NCBI GenBank assembly: GCA_030679025.1
Contig: JAUXTV010000097.1
Location: forward strand, 1 to 11,985
Length of the DNA stretch: 11,985 nucleotides
Reading direction: 5' to 3'
Origin: Candidatus Woesearchaeota archaeon
GTDB lineage: Archaea; Nanobdellota; Nanobdellia; SCGC-AAA011-G17; UBA489
Shown here: positions 5,658-11,985 of the stretch, piece by piece
Layout of the letters: the number at the start of each line of letters is the position of its first letter
Numbering within the stretch: the stretch's first letter is position 1
Made by a program: the position numbers and the translations under genes
The notes under the pieces: generated by a model
What the model was told of the DNA's origin: nothing
Seen by the model: the letters and a program-made list of their open reading frames with translations, nothing else
Databases searched by the model: none

Positions 5658-5668
5658 TCCTTTTATAG
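5658..5668 (+). promoter_or_regulatory. TATA box of pyrB
   Basis: CCTTTTATAG is centred about 31 nt before the pyrB ATG at 5694, predicting a leader of only a few bases. GGAGG at 5671-5675 is 18 nt from the ATG, too far for normal use and probably not transcribed. Confidence 0.5.
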
Positions 5669-5693
5669 ATGGAGGCTACTGTAATTTTTTTGG

Positions 5694-6641
5694 ATGTTAC
5701 AGCATTTTATAGAGTCCCAGCAAGTCGACAGGTCCTTGATGTTAACGTTGTTTCAGCGTGCTGACCACTTGCGCAAAGGATCACATGAGTTGTTAAGAGG
5801 AAAAATATTAGCCACTTTATTCTATGAACCCAGTACAAGAACGCGTCTCAGTTTTGAATCTGCTATGTTAAAGCTGGGCGGTCAAGTCATTACAACTGAA
5901 AATGCGAAAGAATTTTCATCAGCAGTCAAGGGCGAGTCCATGGAAGACACCGTTCGTGTTATAGGATCTTATGCAGACGCTATTGTGATTCGTCATTTTG
6001 AGGAAGGCATGGCTAAACGTGCAGCTGCTATCAGCCCCATCCCAGTTATTAATGCAGGCGATGGCAAAGGACAGCATCCAACACAAGCAATGTTAGATAT
6101 GTACACTATTTATCGTGAGTTAGGACGTATAGACAAGTTCAAAATTGTTATGGTGGGTGATTTAGCTCACGGAAGAACTACTCGTTCTCTGAGTTATCTC
6201 TTTGGAAAATGCAAAAATATTGAAATTATCTTTGTTTCTCCAGAACATCTAAAGATAGGTGACGACATTAAGGAATATTTAGATCGTCATCAAATCTCCT
6301 GGAAAGAAGAAGTTGATTTAAATAAAGTATTGCCCGAAGCAGATATTATTTATTTGACTCGCATTCAAAAAGAACGCATGAATCAGGAAGAATATGAAAA
6401 TGGCAAAGGAAAATATATCTTGACACCAGATAAAATGTTCCTCATCAAGCCAACAGCTCGCATCTTGCATCCCTTGCCTCATGTCGAAGAAATTGCTATT
6501 CCTCTGGAGATGGAACAAAACGATCCGAGAATTGCTTACTTTCGTCAAGCTGAAAATGGATTATATATGCGCATGGCTTTATTGGAAATGTTGTTGAATA
6601 AAAGAATAAAGGGAACAAAAGATACGCTCCCTCTAGAATAA
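5694..6641 (+). CDS. pyrB: Aspartate carbamoyltransferase, catalytic subunit
   Basis: The product makes N-carbamoyl-aspartate from carbamoyl phosphate and aspartate, the first committed step of pyrimidine synthesis. Its 315 residues are near the usual 305-310. The carbamoyl-phosphate site is intact: STRTR (47-51), SSAVKGES with Lys79 (E. coli Lys84), Arg100 in VIRH, and GQHPTQ with His128. HGRTTRS carries Arg161 (E. coli Arg167), and LTRIQKERM is typical of the aspartate domain. The HPLPR motif reads HPLPH (259-263), so His263 replaces the Arg (E. coli Arg229) that contacts the aspartate beta-carboxylate. Because all other signatures fit ATCase rather than ornithine carbamoyltransferase (which has HCLP), I keep this name. 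No pyrI regulatory subunit is adjacent. An in-frame stop at 5682-5684 fixes the ATG at 5694 as the first possible start. Confidence 0.93.
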   Translation: MLQHFIESQQVDRSLMLTLFQRADHLRKGSHELLRGKILATLFYEPSTRTRLSFESAMLKLGGQVITTENAKEFSSAVKGESMEDTVRVIGSYADAIVIRHFEEGMAKRAAAISPIPVINAGDGKGQHPTQAMLDMYTIYRELGRIDKFKIVMVGDLAHGRTTRSLSYLFGKCKNIEIIFVSPEHLKIGDDIKEYLDRHQISWKEEVDLNKVLPEADIIYLTRIQKERMNQEEYENGKGKYILTPDKMFLIKPTARILHPLPHVEEIAIPLEMEQNDPRIAYFRQAENGLYMRMALLEMLLNKRIKGTKDTLPLE

Positions 6642-6646
6642 AAAAA

Positions 6647-7939
6647 TTAAGGTTTAAACCTGATCATAGTTCTTGGGAAAGGAATCGCATCCTTGATGTT
6701 GTCCAATCCACAAATCCAGGAAACAACACGTTCTACGCCCATGCCAAAGCCGCCATGTTGCACACTGCCATATCTTCTAGTGTCCAAATACCATTGGTAG
6801 TTTTCAATCTTCTCGCCTTCTTTCTTCAAGGCTTTTTCTAATTCTTTGACATCAGTATCGCGTTCGCTGCCACCAATGATTTCTCCATAACCTTCAGGAG
6901 CCAGCATATCAAAGCACAAGCAAGTATCTGGCTGTTTAGGATCTCTCTTCTTGTAGAAGGCCATAATTTCTTTCGGATAGTTCGTAACCATCAAAGGTTT
7001 GTCAAAGTGTTTCATGACTAAATCTTCTTCAATAGTTCTGAGATCTTTGCCAAAAGGAATTTTTAATCCTTCTTTCTCTTCTAGAATTTTCAAAACTTCA
7101 GCATAGGTCTTTCTATAGAAAGGAGCTTTAATCTTTTTCAACTTTTCAACATCACGTTCTAAGATTTTCAACTCTTCTGCATTCTCTTGCAACACAGTTT
7201 GGACAACATGACTGACACAGTCTTCTGCAAAAGTTAACAATTCCGGAAGTCCAATCCAAGTTGCTTCCATTTCTGCCATCCAGAATTCTGACAAGTGTCT
7301 GCTGGTCTTGCTCTTCTCTGCTCTAAAACAAGGCGAGATGCAAAAAATTCTTTCCAGTGCAAAAACAGCTGCTTCTGCATACAATTGCCAGCTCTGCGTC
7401 AAGTACATTTTTTCTTTGTAATATTTCACTTCAAACAAAGTGCTGCCGCCTTCACAAGCATTGGGTGTAAAAATAGGAGGAGCCATCTCTAAAAACTTCT
7501 GGGACATAAAATATGCTCTGAATGCTTTCATCACAGTATGTCTGATTTTCATCACTGCAGCTAATCTTCTGCTTCTAATAGACAAGTGTCTGACATCTAA
7601 TAAAAATTCTGCACTCTGATCTTTCGTAATAGGAAAAGGTTCTGCTCGTTGAACAACAGTAAACTTCTCTGCTTGGAGCTCATAGCCTGTCGGAGCTCGT
7701 TTGTCTTCCTTGAGTATTCCTTCTACAGTCATCGAACTTTCTACAGTGAGTTTATCCAGTTCATCCCAGTCCTCTGGAGAGAATTTCTCTTTCTTGAAAA
7801 CACATTGAATAATGTTGCTTGAGTCTCGTACAACAATAAATTTGAATTCATTGCTACCTCTTTCTCTATAAATCCAGCCTCTGATAGCTACTGTTCCTTT
7901 GCCTTTGGTTAATGCTTCTTGTATGCTAATGAATGTCAT
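6647..7939 (-). CDS. asnS: Asparaginyl-tRNA synthetase
   Basis: A class IIb synthetase of 430 residues that charges tRNA-Asn with asparagine. An N-terminal OB-fold anticodon domain (about 14-100; GWIYRERGSNEFKFIVVRD) precedes the catalytic core. Motif 1 is near 148-159 (KFLEMAPPIFTP), motif 2 starts at 205 (FRAEKSKTSRHLSEFW) and motif 3 at 397 (GFGMGVERVVSW). LAPEGYGEIIGGSER (346-360) and the ending PFPRT are hallmarks of AsnRS rather than AspRS. AGGAGG at 7947-7952 sits 7 nt before the ATG. The gene converges on pyrB with only 5 nt between stops. Its presence implies direct charging of tRNA-Asn, with no need for a transamidation route for Asn. Confidence 0.95.
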   Translation of the reverse strand: MTFISIQEALTKGKGTVAIRGWIYRERGSNEFKFIVVRDSSNIIQCVFKKEKFSPEDWDELDKLTVESSMTVEGILKEDKRAPTGYELQAEKFTVVQRAEPFPITKDQSAEFLLDVRHLSIRSRRLAAVMKIRHTVMKAFRAYFMSQKFLEMAPPIFTPNACEGGSTLFEVKYYKEKMYLTQSWQLYAEAAVFALERIFCISPCFRAEKSKTSRHLSEFWMAEMEATWIGLPELLTFAEDCVSHVVQTVLQENAEELKILERDVEKLKKIKAPFYRKTYAEVLKILEEKEGLKIPFGKDLRTIEEDLVMKHFDKPLMVTNYPKEIMAFYKKRDPKQPDTCLCFDMLAPEGYGEIIGGSERDTDVKELEKALKKEGEKIENYQWYLDTRRYGSVQHGGFGMGVERVVSWICGLDNIKDAIPFPRTMIRFKP

Positions 7940-7967
7940 GGTTAGTCCTCCTAGTGATTAAGTGATA

Positions 7968-7985
7968 GATTATAAGATTTATGGT
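7968..7985 (-). promoter_or_regulatory. Probable promoter of asnS
   Basis: The minus strand reads CATAAATCTTATAATC, with two overlapping TATA-like stretches. The more upstream one (CATAAAT) would start transcription near 7955, just ahead of the AGGAGG at 7947-7952. A second TATA-like CTTTAAAAATC near 8078-8089 could give a longer leader of about 118 nt. Confidence 0.35.
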
Positions 7986-8100
7986 GAAAGAAAGAGACTA
8001 CCTATTAAAGCAAAAGAGGTACAAAGCCTTGTGTAAATCTACAAAGACGAATTCCATAAATAAGAGAGTGTTGAAGAGATTTTTAAAGTTTCCGATAGTG

Positions 8101-8772
8101 CTAAATAAGACATACAAAATCTTCTGACTGATAGGGAAGACTAGCTAAGTAGTCTAGTAATTCATAAGCAGAGGGATATGCTTCATTCCAGAGAACAGGC
8201 ACAGTTTCAAATGTACTTAACAATCTTACTTCTAATGTTCCATTATGAAGACTATCTACAGTTACGAAGTGATCTCCAGAGGATTTTCTTATTAAAATTT
8301 CTTTACCACACAGATCATTAGCAGATAATCGCATGAGTTCTTCTAAACCAGTTACTTGATTATTAAGAATTACAGGATTTCTTCCTCTTTGATATTCTCC
8401 AAGAAGATGACCAACAATTATTATTGGTTTTGGTTCATAAAACTCACCTTCACATTCCTCAAAATCACTCCCTTCTGTTAGTTCATAAAGAAAGCCATCA
8501 AGAAGGTCATAAGCTCTGGTTTGTCGATCATATATATTATCACCCCAATAATAAAACATTGCTTCTTTAACAGCAGGTGAATCTTCAATGACGACTACAC
8601 GGACACAATCTGCTTGCGAAGATATCTTTAAAAAATAACCAAGAACACACACTTCTTTATCAACTAAGTCAGCGACTGACAAAGTATTAAGCTGATCTAA
8701 ACTGAGAGGTTGACCATCCACCATGACTGGATCTTTGCAAGCTCGATATTCTAAGGAAAGTGTGTCAAGCAT
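8101..8772 (-). CDS. Unknown protein made of two similar halves
   Basis: This encodes 223 residues and was not recognised. It is built from two related segments. Residues 25-43 (LDQLNTLSVADLVDKEVCV) align with 143-161 (LEELMRLSANDLCGKEILI) at 8 of 19 positions. Each is followed about 60 residues later by a matching RAYDLLD (86-92) or SAYELLD (201-207), preceded by Trp76 and Trp195. The alternating hydrophobic runs (KEVCVLGYFLKIS, VRVVVIEDSP, KPIIIVGHLLG) would suit small beta-barrels such as OB folds, which is only a guess. No membrane helix or signal peptide is visible. A TATA box (CTTTTTAAAC near 8792-8801) lies about 25 nt before the ATG, so the message is probably leaderless. The stop of the HD-domain gene lies 37 nt upstream. 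Confidence 0.75.
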   Translation of the reverse strand: MLDTLSLEYRACKDPVMVDGQPLSLDQLNTLSVADLVDKEVCVLGYFLKISSQADCVRVVVIEDSPAVKEAMFYYWGDNIYDRQTRAYDLLDGFLYELTEGSDFEECEGEFYEPKPIIIVGHLLGEYQRGRNPVILNNQVTGLEELMRLSANDLCGKEILIRKSSGDHFVTVDSLHNGTLEVRLLSTFETVPVLWNEAYPSAYELLDYLASLPYQSEDFVCLI

Positions 8773-8791
8773 AGAACTAATAAGGTAAATT

Positions 8792-8801
8792 GTTTAAAAA
8801 G
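8792..8801 (-). promoter_or_regulatory. TATA box of the two-repeat protein gene
   Basis: The minus strand reads CTTTTTAAAC about 25 nt before the ATG at 8772, predicting a leaderless message. It lies just past the stop of the upstream HD gene, so the two genes need not share a transcript. Confidence 0.5.
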
Positions 8802-8808
8802 ATTACTA

Positions 8809-9585
8809 TCAAGGAAATTCTATTTGTGTAACTAACAAATCAAGACCTTCACATTCCATAACAGTTCTTTTCCATCGTTCATAGGGCGGATAGCCACTGT
8901 CTTGCTGTAGAGATTCGCATGTATGCGGTCTTCCTCTTGCCATAGCTGTTGGAAAATCAAAAGGTTGTGGGAGATAGTTTGGAAATTGTTGAAAGAAAGG
9001 TTGCATCTGTGAATATTTTTGAGGAAATGCATTTAAGCGTCGCACATATCCTTGATCTGTTCCTTGTCCTCCTGCAGGACGTAAAAAATAAGGATTCCCT
9101 GCAAAGACTTCATGCCAGGCTTCGCCAGCACCATCCATCTTATCAAAAAAAGAAACGAACTGTGCTTCTAAACAAGGTTTGTCTTTGGCAGCAAGCAATA
9201 GATCTCTATAAGAAAAGCCGTTCATGAGCGGAGTAAATTGCTCGACCATTTGAGTAATAGCTGCTCTTTCTTTACGATCCAAAGCTGCAAGTTCATCAGG
9301 ATTCATATTTTCTTTGGCATGTAACTGTGCATCTCCTACAAGAAGTTCAGCATCATCATGCACTAAAGCTTCGACTCGAGCAAAATCCACTCTAAAATGA
9401 TCACCATACACAGTTTGAATATCGGGCAATGCTGCTTCAAGGTGCCATAACACTCTTCGTGAATGGATAAGGTCATTAGTTCTATAAAACATAACTGCTT
9501 GATCAACACACTTATATCTTTTGATTGCAGCTAACTTTTCTTCTCTATCAGGAAAACCATCCAAGACAAGAAGTGTAGTAGGCAT
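8809..9585 (-). CDS. HD-domain phosphohydrolase (nucleotidase-like)
   Basis: This encodes 258 residues. The HD superfamily metal ligands are all visible: His41 in DLIHSRRVLWHLE, His76-Asp77 in ALVHDDAELLVGD, and Asp148 in FVSFFDKMDG. The HDxxExxxGD form (Glu80, Asp85) is that of the YfbR / HD_3 branch, whose studied members are 5'-deoxynucleotidases, so a nucleotide monophosphate phosphohydrolase is the best guess. The substrate cannot be read from sequence. Residues 160-258 form a Pro/Phe/Gln-rich C-terminal extension longer than YfbR (about 200 residues) and not recognised. A TATA box (CTATTTAAACTC near 9606-9617) lies about 27 nt before the ATG, fitting leaderless translation. Confidence 0.8.
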   Translation of the reverse strand: MPTTLLVLDGFPDREEKLAAIKRYKCVDQAVMFYRTNDLIHSRRVLWHLEAALPDIQTVYGDHFRVDFARVEALVHDDAELLVGDAQLHAKENMNPDELAALDRKERAAITQMVEQFTPLMNGFSYRDLLLAAKDKPCLEAQFVSFFDKMDGAGEAWHEVFAGNPYFLRPAGGQGTDQGYVRRLNAFPQKYSQMQPFFQQFPNYLPQPFDFPTAMARGRPHTCESLQQDSGYPPYERWKRTVMECEGLDLLVTQIEFP

Positions 9586-9605
9586 GTGATTCTTTTTTCT
9601 AGTAG

Positions 9606-9617
9606 AGTTTAAATAGT
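9606..9617 (-). promoter_or_regulatory. TATA box of the HD-domain gene
   Basis: The minus strand reads CTATTTAAACTC, centred about 27 nt before the ATG at 9585, the leaderless spacing seen also for polB, aspS and the two-repeat gene. Confidence 0.55.
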
Positions 9618-9658
9618 TTAGTTACGCTCTGTAAGAAGTGAATTTAACTAATTTGGAC

Positions 9659-10036
9659 TTAATGTCCTTTATAGCCAAACTTTTTATTATAATCCTCATG
9701 ATCTATGATGTCGAGAACAAAGGCGATTATCTCAATTTCACTTTCTCCATCGACTAAAGAGTATAACATTCTCCAAAAATGAGGAAGCTCTACCCAGAAT
9801 AAATTAGTAATACCATATTTGATTTTATATGTAGAGGGAATCTTGTCTTTAGCTACAGGCTCACCATAATGCATGTCTTGTCTGATGAGCTCTTTTTTCT
9901 GTTCGAATCTTTCAAAAATCTGTACTTCGGGAGTTCTTTTTCTGCCTGATGCAATGACTTCTTCAAATTCTTGTTTGAGAAACTTATACACTTCTTCAGC
10001 TTCCGGAGAAAGCTTGATCACTATATTCTTTTTCAA
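9659..10036 (-). CDS. RelE/ParE-superfamily-like toxin
   Basis: About 125 residues from the chosen start: KKNIVIKLSPEAEEVYKFL, then a helix ending FERFEQKKELIRQDMHYGEP, then KYGITNLFWVELPHFWRMLY, and finally IEIIAFVLDIIDHEDYNKKF. The order of strand, two helices, then a sheet ending '..iiafvLdiidHxdYnkkFgy' is that of archaeal RelE/HigB-type mRNA-interferase toxins, and I recall near-identical wording in archaeal proteins next to wHTH partners. No ATG exists in the proper place. The frame opens at TTG 10093, overlapping the antitoxin by 61 nt. I prefer TTG 10036-10034, which overlaps the antitoxin stop (TTGA) and removes a non-conserved-looking Gln-rich lead. A GTG at 10021 is also possible. 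Either way it is coupled to the upstream gene. Confidence 0.8.
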   Translation of the reverse strand: MKKNIVIKLSPEAEEVYKFLKQEFEEVIASGRKRTPEVQIFERFEQKKELIRQDMHYGEPVAKDKIPSTYKIKYGITNLFWVELPHFWRMLYSLVDGESEIEIIAFVLDIIDHEDYNKKFGYKGH

Positions 10037-10293
10037 ATGGTCAAACCTTGTGAAATAGCTTTTCTGAGTTGGGGATTGTTGTTGTGAATCCAAGTAATAC
10101 CCTTCAAACTTACCGCGATTTTATTGCTTTCTTCTAAATAATAAAGAATAGTCATCAAAGTAGTATGATTTACTTGCTTTGGTAGTTTTTTCTTTAATGC
10201 GGCAACAGTTATCACGCTTTCTTGCATGTTTTTGAGAGTCTCTTCTACCATAATTACTGTATTCAAATTGGGTGCATGTTCAAGTTCTTGCAT
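10033..10293 (-). CDS. Winged-helix antitoxin-like protein, partner of the RelE-like toxin
   Basis: This encodes 86 residues. From about 12 to 70 it reads as a small winged helix: TVIMVEETLKNMQESVITVAAL, KKKLPKQVNHTTLMTILYYL (recognition-helix region), then EESNKIAVSLKGITWIHN as the wing, with a C-terminal NPQLRKAISQGL tail. This sequence type is familiar from many archaea, encoded directly before a toxin-like gene, so antitoxin and autorepressor is the likely role. It overlaps the toxin gene. The ATG at 10293 is preceded by AGGTT (10299-10303, 5-8 nt spacing), a weak ribosome-binding site. A TATA box lies near 10336-10349, with a TAAT-rich stretch between the two that could be its operator. 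Confidence 0.8.
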   Translation of the reverse strand: MQELEHAPNLNTVIMVEETLKNMQESVITVAALKKKLPKQVNHTTLMTILYYLEESNKIAVSLKGITWIHNNNPQLRKAISQGLTI

Positions 10294-10314
10294 AGTAATA
10301 ACCTATAGATATGA

Positions 10315-10350
10315 AGTAATAACTAATAATGATTAGCTAATATATAAATG
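10315..10350 (-). promoter_or_regulatory. Promoter and TAAT-rich operator candidate of the wHTH/RelE pair
   Basis: The minus strand TATA box ATTTATATATTAGC (10336-10349) predicts a start near 10318 and a leader of about 25 nt. Right behind it, plus-strand CTAATAATGATTAGCTAATA (10323-10342) repeats TAAT cores. It recalls the TTAATA arrays at 229-304 but aligns at only about 10 of 16 positions and lacks the strict 10-bp spacing. Confidence 0.5.
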
Positions 10351-10376
10351 TTTGGGTTTTAGGTAGCTCTTTCAAT

Positions 10377-11699
10377 TTAAGGAGTCAATCGTTCAGGATC
10401 TCTTGGTAATAAAATCGCTTCTCTGATATTATCTAAGTTCAACAGTCGTTGAGTAATTCTATCCAAACCCATGCCAATGCCCCCATGAGGCGGACATCCA
10501 TATCTGAAAATATCTCTGTAAAAAGTCATCTTCGAAAAATCAATATCTTTCTCTTTTGCCTGTGCTTCTAAGATTTCAAGTCGATGCTCTCGTTGTGCAC
10601 CTGTTGCAATTTCAACACCATTAAACAGTAAGTCAAATGATTTCGTTATTTTTTTATTCCCTTCAGGACGCATATGGTAAAAAGGTCGTTTTGCCCAAGG
10701 ATATTCTAGCATAAACACAAAATCACAGTTATGTCTTTTCTTCACATATTCTCCAATAATCCGTTCGCCTTCTGCATCCAAGTCTTCATTATCAGGTAAA
10801 ATCTTTCCATGATCTTTGAGAATTGTTCTAGCTTCTGTTAGAGTCATTTTAGGAATGGTTTTTGGAACATTGATAGTAACACCAAGATGTTCTAACTCCT
10901 CTTTGCAAACTCGTTTAAGTTCAGCCAATAAAAATTTCAGATAGTCTTCAACAACAGCCATAATATCGTTTTCATCTTGGATAAATCCCATTTCCATATC
11001 AATGCCTATGAATTCAGTTAAGTGTCGAGTAGTATGTGACTTCTCAGCTCTAAATATTGGACCAATATCATATACTTTCTCTAGTCCAGATACAACAAAC
11101 ATTTGTTTATACACTTGTGGTGATTGCGCTAGTGAAGCGGTTTTGCCAAAATAAGGAATCTTGAATTCTTCAGCGCCAGATTCAACGCCAGAGACAGTCA
11201 ATCGTGGAGATTGAATAGCAACAAAACCAGCCTTGTCAAAGAACTCAACGGTCTTGCTGTAAACTTTAGATCTAATCATAAAAATATTTTTGACTTTTTC
11301 TCGTCGTACATCCAGAAAGCGATAATCTAAACGTTTGTCAATATTGGTAGTAGTCTCAGCAACAACATCAATAGGTAACGGAGTCTCAGCAGCACTAAGA
11401 AGTTCTATATGCTTGGCAGCAATCTCAATGCTTCCAGTTTTTTCTTCTCGTTTGACTTGATTGTCTGGACGTTTATTGACTAAACCTTCTACTAACACAA
11501 CAGATTCTTTTTTCAGTTCATGTTGATATTTCTCGGTTAAAGTCTTGTCTAAGAAGATTTGAATAATGCCTGTTCTATCTCGTAAGAGCAAAAAAGAAAT
11601 CTTTCCAGAAACTCGTAAAGTATCTACCCAGCCACAAAGAGTAACAGTCTTACTAACATCTTGTTCAGAAACTTCACCGCAAGCATGAGTGCGTAACAT
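10377..11699 (-). CDS. aspS: Aspartyl-tRNA synthetase, archaeal type
   Basis: A class IIb synthetase of 440 residues, the archaeal/eukaryal short form without the bacterial GAD insertion, that charges tRNA-Asp. An OB-fold anticodon domain (about 15-105; GWVDTLRVSGKISFLLLRD) is followed by a catalytic core. Motif 1 is near 158-167, motif 2 starts at 216 (FRAEKSHTTRHLTEF), AQSPQVYKQM (191-200) lines the active site, and motif 3 is at 406-420 (GGIGMGLDRITQRLL) with the ending LLPRDPERLTP. Residue 26, which separates discriminating (Trp) from non-discriminating (His) archaeal enzymes, is Asp here, so specificity cannot be read directly. With asnS nearby, an AspRS that also charges tRNA-Asn is not needed. 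A TATA box about 26 nt before the ATG indicates a leaderless mRNA. Confidence 0.96.
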   Translation of the reverse strand: MLRTHACGEVSEQDVSKTVTLCGWVDTLRVSGKISFLLLRDRTGIIQIFLDKTLTEKYQHELKKESVVLVEGLVNKRPDNQVKREEKTGSIEIAAKHIELLSAAETPLPIDVVAETTTNIDKRLDYRFLDVRREKVKNIFMIRSKVYSKTVEFFDKAGFVAIQSPRLTVSGVESGAEEFKIPYFGKTASLAQSPQVYKQMFVVSGLEKVYDIGPIFRAEKSHTTRHLTEFIGIDMEMGFIQDENDIMAVVEDYLKFLLAELKRVCKEELEHLGVTINVPKTIPKMTLTEARTILKDHGKILPDNEDLDAEGERIIGEYVKKRHNCDFVFMLEYPWAKRPFYHMRPEGNKKITKSFDLLFNGVEIATGAQREHRLEILEAQAKEKDIDFSKMTFYRDIFRYGCPPHGGIGMGLDRITQRLLNLDNIREAILLPRDPERLTP

Positions 11700-11719
11700 A
11701 TGATTTGCAACAGGAATAA

Positions 11720-11731
11720 GCTATTTAAGCT
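11720..11731 (-). promoter_or_regulatory. TATA box of aspS (leaderless)
   Basis: The minus strand reads GCTTAAATAG, centred about 26 nt before the ATG at 11699. No ribosome-binding site is present. Confidence 0.6.
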
Positions 11732-11735
11732 TTTC

Positions 11736-11752
11736 TGGAAAAACAAAAAAGA
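11736..11752 (-). terminator. T-rich terminator after the right-edge gene
   Basis: Just past the stop at 11758 the minus strand reads CTCTTTTTTGTTTTTCC, two T-runs of the kind that end archaeal transcripts without a hairpin. It separates the right-edge gene from the aspS promoter. Confidence 0.5.
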
Positions 11753-11757
11753 GAAAT

Positions 11758-11985
11758 TTAGAGTCTAATCTCTAGAGGTTCTTGGGGTGCTTTATTTTGT
11801 AATTTTTTAAGTACTTCTGCTAAAAGAGATTGTCTTCGAGCCGCAACATCAACTCCAGCTTTTGCCATATAAATGGAAAGATCCTGAAGAAGTGTTTGAG
11901 TTCGTTCTAGCTTAACACCTGTAGTTAAGGAATCTTGAGAGACTGCAAGGACGACAGCAACATGACGTTCATAAATTATGGGCTG
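11758..11985 (-). CDS. Unidentified protein, C-terminal 75 residues
   Basis: A leftward frame enters from the right edge and ends with TAA at 11758. The visible part starts QPIIYERHVAVVLAVSQDSL and continues with TTGVKLERTQTLLQDLSIYM, GVDVAARRQSLLAEVLKKL and the tail PQEPLEIRL. It is largely helical and not recognised. The frame is open to the edge, its composition is like that of neighbours, and a T-rich terminator follows, so it is probably the end of a real gene. Confidence 0.6.
   Translation of the reverse strand, partial: QPIIYERHVAVVLAVSQDSLTTGVKLERTQTLLQDLSIYMAKAGVDVAARRQSLLAEVLKKLQNKAPQEPLEIRL

Noticed and set aside
5669..5764. ATG after GGAGG-like context upstream of pyrB, opening a 31-codon frame
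   Set aside because: The frame differs from pyrB, overlaps its conserved start and ends quickly; the product has no features.
7998..8057. Nineteen-codon leaderless ORF (starts MEFVFVDLHK) on the minus strand before asnS, with a TATA-like box at 8078-8089
   Set aside because: Too short to support from sequence alone; no Asn-rich content that would suggest attenuation. Kept only as an alternative distal asnS promoter.
9659..10093. Longer toxin form starting at TTG 10093
   Set aside because: Adds a Gln/Ser-rich lead overlapping the antitoxin by 61 nt and unlike the usual start of this toxin type; kept as an alternative.

Overview
The window looks like a chromosomal segment of an archaeon, most likely a small-genome DPANN lineage (Woesearchaeota/Pacearchaeota-like). 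The evidence is a family B replicative polymerase with a C-terminal PCNA-binding tail, an archaeal-type AspRS, archaeal TATA boxes (often about 26 nt before the start codon, implying leaderless mRNAs) and a wHTH/RelE-like pair of a kind common in archaea. The lineage is inferred from gene content and style; no rRNA is present.

Left accessory region (1-2034). The left edge holds the N-terminal part of a leftward gene with a SWIM zinc finger, possibly a transposase. Divergent from it is a two-gene unit (389-604, 582-1109) with overlapping frames; the second product has a PIN-like residue layout. A small leftward CPNC zinc-knuckle gene follows. Next is a translationally coupled pair: a 44-residue ribbon-helix-helix protein (1478-1612) and an HNH endonuclease-like protein (1609-2034). 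Both pairs look like toxin-antitoxin or nuclease-regulator modules. Their promoters share a 16-bp element, consensus TTAAYAATCRYTAATA, built from TTAATA units 10 bp apart, which suggests a common regulator.

Core region (2149-6641). A complete 773-aa DNA polymerase B is followed by a 36-residue membrane protein with its own TATA box. A convergent single-pass membrane protein has a cytoplasmic coiled coil, a Ser/Thr-rich stalk and an outer domain with a Ca-binding-like Asp run. Divergent from that is aspartate carbamoyltransferase (pyrB), which has His where the aspartate-binding Arg of the HPLPR motif is expected.

Leftward block (6647-11985). This holds asparaginyl-tRNA synthetase, an unrecognised protein made of two similar halves, an HD-domain phosphohydrolase, a RelE-like toxin with its upstream winged-helix antitoxin, aspartyl-tRNA synthetase, and the C-terminal part of an unidentified protein at the right edge. 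Most genes appear to be transcribed singly, each with its own TATA box; only the three small pairs look like true operons. No tRNA, rRNA or CRISPR array was found, and no gene-free stretch exceeds 300 nt.
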